Assembly (NCBI GenBank): GCA_021464525.1
Contig: JADRCO010001204.1
Span: 1 to 21,419, forward strand
From: Rhizophagus sp. LPA8_4_AMF
Taxonomy: Eukaryota; Glomeromycota; Glomeromycetes; Glomerales; Glomeraceae
Length of the DNA stretch: 21,419 bases
Reading direction: 5' to 3'
The translations under genes were made by a program, and so were the position numbers. Under the pieces are notes generated by a model that was given only the letters and a program-made list of their open reading frames with translations, had not been told where the DNA came from and made no database searches. Shown here one piece after another: positions 1 to 7,623 of the stretch (position 1 is the first letter of the stretch; every line of letters begins with the position of its first letter).

Positions 1-122
1 GATATCATTTTAATGTAATTTTGATATTATTTTAATATCATTTCGATGTTATTTCAATATTAAAATTAAAACAACATCAAAATGATAATGAAATAATATC
101 AAAATGATATCAAAACAATGTC
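1..122. repeat. AT-rich palindrome of ~11-bp repeats
   Basis: The left half is built from variants of GATATCATTTT (also GATATTATTTT, GATGTTATTTC). From about position 75 the same words return in reverse complement (AATGATATCAAAA, AACATCAAAATG). The two halves can pair around position ~65, giving a hairpin of about 50-60 bp per arm. The window starts inside it, so the left limit is unknown. The 63-codon minus-strand frame across it (49-240) is low complexity and I do not call it a gene. Confidence 0.6.
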
Positions 123-240
123 GAAACAGCATATTTAAGTTAAACTTAACTATGTCGATTCTATGTTGATTGAAAACTATAAGTTTCTGTAAAGTATTAT
201 AAAAGAAAATTTTTTGTCTTATTTGAAATTTAAAATACAA

Positions 241-1028
241 TAAAATAAAATAATAAAAATATAAAATAACGAAAATACAAATAACAGAAGGCTTTGTTTA
301 AAAAAAAATGATAAGAGGTTTTGTTTGAAATTTAAAATAAAATATAAAAAAGTTTCATTTAAGAAAATAATGACAAAAAGTGATAAACAAATAAAAGTAA
401 TAACGCGATTTTATCACTTATTATGTGGTCAAGAAAAAAATGTGAAAGGGATGCATAAACTTGCATATTTTTTGATGGGTCAAGAAAATAGCATCTGACC
501 GGTCAAGAAGAATACATTTGCTGCTATTCTATGCATTATTTTACTAATTTAATGCTATTCTACTTCAAAAAGTATTGTTCAACCTATTCAACACAAATCA
601 ATATACTGATTAATGGTTTTTAAATTTTCTGATGGCTAGTAATATTTTTACTTTCTACAGTAAACCTTTTACCCTTCACACCTTTTAACTTACCCTTTTA
701 CAAAAGAATTTTAAGTCTAAATACCAATTCCTAAAGAAAAAAAAGAAACATTAGTAATATTTTTATAATAAAAAAACTATATACGTAATTTATTCTAAGT
801 TTAGATAATAATTTCTAAAGTATTTTTGCAAAAAACAATTTATTTTAATAATTAAAGACTGAAATTTAGTATTGTGAAATGTGTTAAATCAGTTCAAATT
901 AGCTTTCTTAATAGTAGTTTGTTTAGTATCCTACAAAAAGAAAAGAAATGTTAGAATATTTCTTAATTAATAAATACATCTGCATATATCTGCTTTCATT
1001 TACCTCTATTTTCAATCATTATTATTCC
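241..1028. other. AT-rich intergenic DNA, no gene seen
   Basis: I see no open frame of useful length and no RNA gene. A weak echo of the tandem repeat that follows is visible near 650-750 (CTTTCTAC, CTTTTACAAAAGAA, CCTAAAGAAA), so this stretch may hold older copies of it. Confidence 0.5.
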
Positions 1029-1400
1029 AAAAAAAAAGACTATTTCTAAAATAAAAATAAAGTAAGTAATAAATAAAAATAAAAATATACCAACTTTCTG
1101 CAACTTTCTACATTTTTAGAAATTCACTAAAATTGCTGTTCTAAAAGAAGAGACTGTTTCTAAAAAAATAAGAATAAAATAAGTAAAAAATAAAAAAATG
1201 AAAATCATAAAATTAAAAAAACAAATAAATAAACGAAAAATATACTAACCTTTCTATACTTCTTATATTTTTGAAAGTCCATTAAACTTACCATTTTAAA
1301 AGAAATAGTTTCTAAAGGAATGAATAAATAAAAAAATCTGAAATATATTAACCTTCTGCATCTTTTACATTATAAAAATCCAAATTATTATTCTAAAAAA
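1029..1400. repeat. Degenerate ~120-bp tandem repeat, about three copies
   Basis: Three consecutive segments share the same word order: GACTATTTCTAAAA, an A-rich stretch, TATACYAACYTTCTRYA, CTTTCTACATTTTT, a short TTAGAAAT or TGAAAGTCC segment, then TTCTAAAAGAA. Copies start near 1037, 1151 and 1300; the third is incomplete. Copies differ by indels in the A-runs, so the period is approximate. Nothing in it looks coding. Confidence 0.5.
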
Positions 1401-1600
1401 ATCTTTGTTTTTTCATATTTTGTATTTTTCTTTTTTATATCTTTGCAATGCTTGTAAAAATATTATAATATATGAGCTTTTCTTAAATGTAATTTGGTTT
1501 TTTATGTAGTAACTTATTATTTTTATTGAAAATTTTAAATTTTAGTAATTTTTTTATTTTATGATTTATCATATAAGTTTCATATTTCTTAGCATTTTTA

Positions 1601-1834
1601 TGGGATTCTGCTTACTTCTAATAAAAATTACTGAAAATATAAAATAAAATTCAGATACAAAAAATTTTAAAGATCTTACTATATACTATAGATAAATTAC
1701 ATATAAAAAGGGAAATATTATACTAAATTATGACTTTTTTTTTTTAAACCAATTAATTAATAGGATCACTGATAAAATTACTAGTAAATTTAAAATTTTT
1801 TATTAAGACCTTTATTATAAATAAGCAGAATCCT
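1601..1834. mobile_element. Small MITE-like inverted-repeat element
   Basis: The left end reads GGGATTCTGCTTACTTCTAA (from 1602). The reverse complement of the right end (before 1833) reads AGGATTCTGCTTATTTATAA, so the ends form ~24-bp inverted repeats with about three mismatches. The 180-bp interior is AT-rich and non-coding. I could not find a clean target duplication, so limits are within a few bases and the superfamily is unassigned. Confidence 0.45.
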
Positions 1835-3140
1835 ATTTTTACTTACAATATTTCATATTTCTTAATATATCAGGCTATGATATTTATATACCATTCAGTT
1901 TATTTTTAAAGAAACAAAAAAATAATTAAAAAAAATCAGATAATTAAATCTAATCAATCAATTAAAGTTAATTCTATATCATTTTTGTTAAGGGAAAATT
2001 TAATAAAACAGTCTATTAAAAATTAGAAAAAAAATTTTATTAATGAAATAGTTTATAAAGTCCAAAATATATATATATATTTTTTTAATAAAATAGTCTA
2101 TTAAAAGACTGAAAACCAAAAAAATAAATTTTATTTATAAATTTTTTTTATTTTATGATCTATTAAAGATTATTATCTGTTATCTCATAATGTAATCATT
2201 ATGTAATTGACCATAATTTAATACATTATAAAGGTAATTTAATTATGACATATTGGCATTTTTATAACTTGCAACTATAATTATTAATGATATATTACAT
2301 CAGATTATACTTATAGTTAAAACCCTTTTATATAAATTTCAGCTAAATTTTTAAACTTAATTTAAGCAAAAATATGACTCTAGTTTTGGCTAAAACTACA
2401 AAATATATTCTCTAAAGTTTTGGTTAAGTTCCAGTACAGTTAAAATAATTTTTTACTTAGAATCCCTTCAGAGATTTTAGTTACAAGTATACATTAGCTA
2501 TAATAGCATAATTAAATTAATTCTGCTGCTGGAAAGAATATTTCAAATTAATACTTAATAATAAATACCTGAATTTTAGGTTACAAAATCTATCATTAAC
2601 TTTATACCTTTTGACTATCTAGCAAAATATTACTATTATTCAGATAATTATAATTAAGGTTATATGTTCTAAATTAAAATTTATTATTGTTATTTTGAAT
2701 TTGCTTTAAAACTATTGATATAAGATTTTAATAGAATACTTGTCTTCCAATTACCTATAATTTAAAAAGTAATATTTATTAATATAGTTTTTTATATTTT
2801 TGTATATTTTTATGTATACATGAAGTTAAAATTAAAAGCTAAAAGTCAAAATTAAAGTCAAAATTGGCTGAAATTATATTATAGCACATAATTTTATATA
2901 GTTGCAAAATAATAAAAACTTTAAATTGCAATAATTCCATTAATATCAATACTACAGAAATGAAACATAAGGATGATTATATTTGGTTCATTAATTAATC
3001 TATTAATCCTCTCAAATAGCCTGATTATAATAAGGTCATAGGTTTAATTTTTCTGATTACAAAAATTAAAAGAATTTTACTGCAGACACTATCACTAATA
3101 GCATGAAGGTACAGAAATTAGTATAGGTAAGATTACTTGC

Positions 3141-3290
3141 TGAAACTAGGGGATTTAGCAAGTTGGCGTAATGACAAAAGGTGAAACTTGATGAAACTAT
3201 ATTAAAGCCTTATTAAAAAGTTGGCAAAACTAGTTGAATGCTGAAACTGCCAAAACTATATTAGTAAATGGCGAAACTAGAGAAACTTTG
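3141..3290. repeat. Cluster of short GAAACT-type repeats
   Basis: Words such as CTGAAACTAGG, GTGAAACTTG, GATGAAACTATATTA, GGCAAAACTAG, GCCAAAACTATATTA and GGCGAAACTAGAGAAACTTTG follow each other at uneven distances (10-30 bp). Spacing and unit length are too irregular for a CRISPR array or a true satellite. It is probably a degenerate microsatellite-like tract. Confidence 0.4.
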
Positions 3291-4138
3291 TGAAATTATA
3301 TTAAATTCATATTAAAATCTAAGTAAAATTAATTATAGAATTTTGGAGGGGTTTAGTCAGTAACCTTAGATTGCAATGGTATATTAATATATACAGTTAG
3401 ACTACATATTTTAATGAAAAGTTATAGTGTTTTTATAGTGTTCTTTATAAAACCATTAGTAAGTTCATAGTAGTCCTATCCTTAAGATTACTATCAAATT
3501 ATACCTTAAAGGTGAGTTCTGTCTGAATATTTACTTAACAATACCATCTGAAGGTCCAATATAGCCTAGATAATCCTCATAGATGGTAAAGTCTTAGATG
3601 CAATTTTATGATAGTTAGACCTTTTATTAGATTATAGACTAATCAAGTTGTTTATGAGCTAACAGTATAGTAAGATAAAGATGGGATTTGATTTTCTACT
3701 GATTGGATTCTAATTGGTAATCTCTGATGGTATAAATACCATCTAAAATAAGGGTAAGTCTGAACTTCCTGCTGGTTTTTCAGATAGATCTATAAATTGT
3801 ATTGTACAGTCAGCTAAACTGTACTATATGGTATTTTAATAAAAGTTCATACAGTACAGTATAGTACTATAACAAATATTGTACTGTATTATACAAACTT
3901 CTACAAATTAAAACTATACAGTACAGTTTTTTTTTTCAAATATAATTGGCTTAAAAATCTTAAAATTTGGTTTTATGAAAAATATGAAAAATATAACTTC
4001 TATAAAATAAAACTTTATAATTTTTTATTAAATTTATTAAATTAAATGAAGTTAGAACTTATATATAATAATAATATTATTTATATAATTTTTTACACTA
4101 AAAAGATTAATACCATTAAAAAATACTTATAATTTTAT

Positions 4139-4760
4139 AAGTATTTGAGCCAGCTTGATAAAAATTTACATATAAGTAGTTTCAAATCTCCCAAGTCCTG
4201 TTTTGTTTAACTAAAATGATGAAATTATATTATAAAGTGAAAAAATGCACAGTTCAGTAATTTTATGCAAAAAATATATATCTCTACAAATATTTAAGCT
4301 AATTTGATAAAGTTAGTGACTGAATAGTTTTCTACTCAATAAACAACTTCTACCTAATCTCATAAGACCTATTTTATTTAACCAAAATGGAGAAATTACG
4401 TTATAAATAAAAAACATATACAATACAGTCAGACCTCCATATAATCATCCAATCGGTTCTACCAAAATTAGTGATTGTATAGAGTTGTGACTATATAAAG
4501 GTCAAATTTACTAATAAAATGATATGTAGGTTAGCAAAAATAAGGTGCTTATAAAGAAGTATTCTTATATAGGAGGTGATTATATGGAGGTCTGACTGTA
4601 CATTAATTTTATGTAAAAAAATTATACCTTCACGAATATTTAAAATAACTTGATAGAACTTGATGTCTAAATAGTTCTATACTCACTAAATAACTTTATA
4701 TTATCTCTAAAAATTTATTATATTTAACTAAAATGATAAAATTACGCTATAAAATAAAGA
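4139..4760. repeat. Three ~147-bp direct repeats inside the 3807-5030 element
   Basis: Copies start at about 4140, 4288 and 4635. Each begins like TATTTRAGCYARYTTGATA, continues through TAGTTTTCTACTCA-like sequence, ACCTAATCTCATAAG and TTTAACTAAAATG, then GAAATTA, ending with TAATTTTATGCAAAAAA. The 173-bp MITE at 4426-4598 sits inside the second copy. Removing it restores a normal unit (ACAATA then CATTAATTTTATG). Copies diverge by roughly a quarter, judged by eye. Confidence 0.55.
4426..4598. mobile_element. CAGTCAG-ended MITE (pogo/Tc1-mariner type), 173 bp
   Basis: The ends are perfect inverted repeats, CAGTCAGACCTCCATATAAT on the left and its complement on the right, each flanked by TA (4424-4425, 4599-4600). 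This is the expected TA duplication of the Tc1/mariner/pogo superfamily. Just inside the left end the sequence folds back again (TCCATATAATCA against TGATTGTATAGAG), a subterminal hairpin also present in the element at the right edge of the window. No coding capacity, so it must have been moved by an enzyme encoded elsewhere. Confidence 0.85.
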
Positions 4761-5054
4761 AAATAAATGTGAAGTATAACATAGTAATGTGTTTATTATT
4801 AACTTTACATTTTATTAAAGAAAGTATACAAGCTTTTTTATTATTTAACAAATATTTTTACATGAAAAAAAAAAGAAAAAGTGAGAAAAGTGAGTAAGAA
4901 AAGTAAAGAGCAAGCAAGTAAATAATAAATAAATAATCAGCATTATATAAAAATATTGTTTATACAATTATATATATATTGTACTAATTGCTATACAATT
5001 GCAATTTATATAGTACAGTTTAACTGACTGTACAATACATTTTATATGTATATT

Positions 5055-5390
5055 CTGATTTTTCTGTTCTGGTAGTTACTAATAACATACCATTAGAGAA
5101 TACACAACTGTATTATCAGTGCTAGGTAAATGCAAACTGTAGTGGTTTTTGAGTAAGACTTAGTATCTAATTTAGTGATATGAAAGGGTGTCTAGATGGT
5201 TGTTTTTGCATTGTTAAAAGTCTTTCACACAGTATTTACCTAGGTGATTAAAAATATAAATACAGATAATGATCATGCCTATAAGTATAGATAAAGGATT
5301 AGTAGAAGGTGAGTGTCTCTTCTTAGCATATGTATCCTTCAGTGTGTGTACTTAATCCCCAGCTATAGACGTCACTCAAAATACTTTAGG
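5055..5390. other. Intergenic DNA between two repeat elements, nothing recognised
   Basis: This stretch is less AT-rich than its surroundings but has no open frame of note and no RNA-gene signature on either strand. The first ~50 bp contain ATACCATTAGAGA, partly complementary to sequence at ~3725-3740, possibly a faint outer extension of the 3807-5030 element. Confidence 0.4.
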
Positions 5391-5883
5391 TAAATTCCAA
5401 ATTCCAAATTAATTATGACATTTCAAATATACAAATTTCAAATTATTATGGCATCCTAAATTAATTATGATATCTCAAATTAATTATGACATTTCAAATT
5501 AATTATGACATTTCAAATTAATTATAACATTTTAAATTAAGAAAAAATGTACGTTATACCGGAGGATACCAGTATCCTTTCTTATATTATTACGTGAACT
5601 GTAACTAATCCCATGATATCATAAATCATTATATAATACAAAATAAATTTTTTTTATACTTTCATACCTGAATGAACTTTTCTCACACTTCCTCCTCTCC
5701 TTTTACTTTATTACACACTTTTTTTCTTTTCTTACCAAGCACTATTTTTCATTCTTCTTTTCTTTTTCTTATTTACACTATTTATTAAGTCTAAATTTTC
5801 ACGACCAATTTTCTTCTAAAGTTGGATGGAATTTTAATAATTTAATACATAGTAAGTATTTCCTTGAAATTTTGGTGTTGGTT

Positions 5884-6056
5884 ATAGTATTACTTAGGGT
5901 TAGGGTTAGGTATATTGGCCATAGTAAAATTGCGTTAACTAGTATTACTTAGGGTTAGGGTTAGGGTTAGATATGTTGGCTATAGTAGAGTATGTTAACT
6001 AGTATTACTTAGGATTAGGGTTAGGGTGCATTGACTATAATATTACTTAAGGTTGG
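5884..6056 (+). repeat. Three ~57-bp units with interstitial TTAGGG runs
   Basis: Units starting at about 5884, 5940 and 6000 share TAGTATTACTTAGGGTTAGG, then a TATRTTGGCYATAGTA segment, then GTTAAC. Each contains two to four TTAGGG copies (one mutated to TTAGGA), the telomere repeat of most fungi and animals. They lie inside the MULE, upstream of its coding remnant, so they belong to the transposon and are not a chromosome end. A fourth decayed unit (ATATTACTTAAGGTTGGG) follows. Confidence 0.75.
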
Positions 6057-6100
6057 GTCTTATTTTCTAACTTTTTATTCTTTCTTCTTGATTTTTATAG

Positions 6101-6640
6101 ATGGTTGAAGAGTAAATCAACGATATTGATTTTAAAGATCTATTAGATAATAAGGACAATTTACCTGAAGGTCTGAAGGTATTAATTTTAAAGAAGAAGT
6201 AGAAGATAGTCTTTTAAAAGAATTGTATAGTTAGTAAACTTCTACTTTATTTGAAGTACTTGAGTAGTATTTAAAACGATATGCAACTCAAATAAGATTT
6301 AAAACAAAAATAATTCGTGTTGAAAAAGATGATGTATGTGCTAGAAAACTTACAAACATTGTCATGTGAGCAAGTATGAACCTAAAAAAAGGCTTGATCT
6401 TACAGAAAATTGGGAGCAAGAGTTAGCTTAATTAGAAAGGCAAAGGTAGACCTGCAAATAAAAGATATTTGTCATCTATTGAAAGTCATTCCAAGAAATA
6501 TGCTTGTTCAAGTAACCAAGATGAAAATACAAAAAAGATAAAAAAAGAGAACAAATGGCAATATGGTATATGCAAATTTTGGTACCATGACGTTTAAAAT
6601 TGTCCTTTGAAAAATAATAAAGAAGGAGTGCTTGTTTTAA
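6101..6640 (+). pseudogene. MULE-encoded FAR1-like/zinc-knuckle protein, broken relic
   Basis: Translating across frames gives two recognisable ends of a FAR1-type MULE protein. The first part runs from ATG 6101 to about 6430 and contains NFKEEVEDSLLKEL, YLKRYATQ, FKTKIIRVEKDD and, after a frameshift, YEPKKGLDLTEN, which resembles the FAR1 DNA-binding domain of Mutator-derived proteins. It has several stops (for example TAG where glutamine is expected before YLKR). From 6442 the frame gives KGRPANKRYLSSIE and then a degraded CCHC knuckle, GICKFWYHD-stop-NCP. The catalytic transposase core between these parts is absent, with the deletion joint near 6433-6441. The relic cannot make a functional protein. 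Assignment rests on my memory of the family, not a search. Confidence 0.6.
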
Positions 6641-7623
6641 CCAAGAAAATTTACAAATTAAAGAATTATGTTTAGTTTCTTTTTTACTTATTGCTTTATT
6701 ACATTTTATTTAAAATATTTGTAATAATAATGTTTATAAAATTAAAATATGAGTATTTTTTAAAATTTAAATTTGGAGGAGAATACTGGTATACCCGGTA
6801 TGAAATAAAAATTTTCTTAAATTAATTATAATATTCCAAATTAATTATGACATTCTAAATTAATTATGATATTACATTTAAAAAATTATAATATTTTAAA
6901 TATATAATTTTATATTTTAAATTACCTAATAAAAAATTTTGATATAAAATATTAATTTTAAAAAAATAAATATAAATTTTATTAAAATCCAATTGGTATA
7001 TCAAATTAGAACTTTAAAATATTATAAATATGTAATTTCAGCTGAAATTAATAATAATATAATTAGAATTTTATTAAAAATTTATTTATATATTAATTCT
7101 GTAATTTTGACTTTATAGTAATTTTTTTGGCATATATAGCTTTATTTAAACCTAATTTTATTTTGTGTAATAAATATATATATTATATATAAAAATTATG
7201 CATTTTTATATATTAATGTTATACAAAGTAAAATTAGGCTTAAAATAAAGCTATATATATCTGAAAGATTTCTATAGAATCAGGATTATAGAATTAATAT
7301 ATAGATAAAATTTTAGTAAAAATTTTCTTAAAATATTATAATTAATTTGAAATATTATAATTAATTTGAATTGATTATAATTAATTTAGGTTGTCATAAT
7401 TAATTTAGGTTGCTATAATTAATTTAAAATGCCATAATTAATTTGAAATGCCATAATTATACTTCTCCATTAATTAATTACGTCACATTTTGGCGAACAG
7501 ATCAATTCACTATTTATTATAAAATTACTATGAATTAATTACATCTGTCAAAATACAATTTAATTAGTAATTTGACAATTTAACAAAAAGTATAGTCATA
7601 ATTAATTTGAAATGCTATAATTA

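Larger units (their letters stand above)
1401..3790. other. AT-rich intergenic DNA, no gene seen
   Basis: Apart from the small element at 1601-1834, I see only AT-rich, low-complexity sequence. Features seen are a (TA)n run near 2070, the direct repeat AGTCTATTAAAA at ~2095 (with CAGTCTATTAAAA at ~2010), and a cluster of GAAACT words at 3140-3290. No frame here resembles a known protein. No tRNA or rRNA is visible. Confidence 0.5.
3807..5030. mobile_element. Non-autonomous inverted-repeat DNA transposon, ~1.2 kb
   Basis: The left end reads CAGTCAGCTAAACTGTAC and the reverse-complemented right end CAGTCAGTTAAACTGTAC, continuing to ACTATAT (one mismatch in 25 bp). Both are preceded by TA, as expected for Tc1/mariner/pogo insertion. 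Complementarity continues ~25 bp outside these TAs (TATAAA-TGTATTG on the left, its complement on the right), so the true ends could be near 3782 and 5054. The left arm carries many copies of the short palindromic word GTACAGT/ACTGTAC (3803-3926). The interior has no transposase frame; it holds a three-copy ~147-bp repeat and a nested MITE. Confidence 0.65.
5541..6816 (+). mobile_element. Internally deleted MULE transposon with 9-bp target duplication
   Basis: The direct repeat TTAAATTAA occurs exactly at 5532-5540 and 6817-6825. Inside it the ends form imperfect inverted repeats: GAAAAAATGTACGTTATACC on the left against GAAAATTTTTATTTCATACC on the right strand, continuing through CGG--ATACCAGTAT. 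A 9-bp duplication is typical of Mutator-like elements. Cutting the element out with one duplication rejoins the ~20-bp array of the host foldback element in register, which independently confirms both ends. The 1276-bp element is far too short for a full MULE; it retains 5' and 3' coding remnants and has lost the transposase core. Confidence 0.82.
5390..7622. mobile_element. Foldback element with ~20-bp terminal repeat arrays (interrupted)
   Basis: Tandem units of the form AATTAATTATGACATTTCA run at 5395-5540 and continue at 6818-6875. The same unit in reverse complement (TGAAATGCCATAATTAATT) runs at 7335-7460, with a further copy at 7597-7622. Between the arrays lies a long hairpin whose arms around 7132-7170 and 7219-7258 are nearly perfect complements. 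Inverted arrays around a hairpin core are the layout of a foldback element. It is split by a MULE (5541-6816) and abuts a Tigger element at 7624. The right limit is unclear because 7462-7596 lacks the repeat. No protein is encoded. Confidence 0.6.

Noticed and set aside
3141-3290. Repeats that look CRISPR-like at first sight
   Set aside because: Unit length and spacing are irregular, there is no conserved palindromic repeat, and the genome is eukaryotic.
5884-6056. Possible chromosome end (telomere)
   Set aside because: Only a few TTAGGG copies per unit, flanked on both sides by unique transposon sequence.
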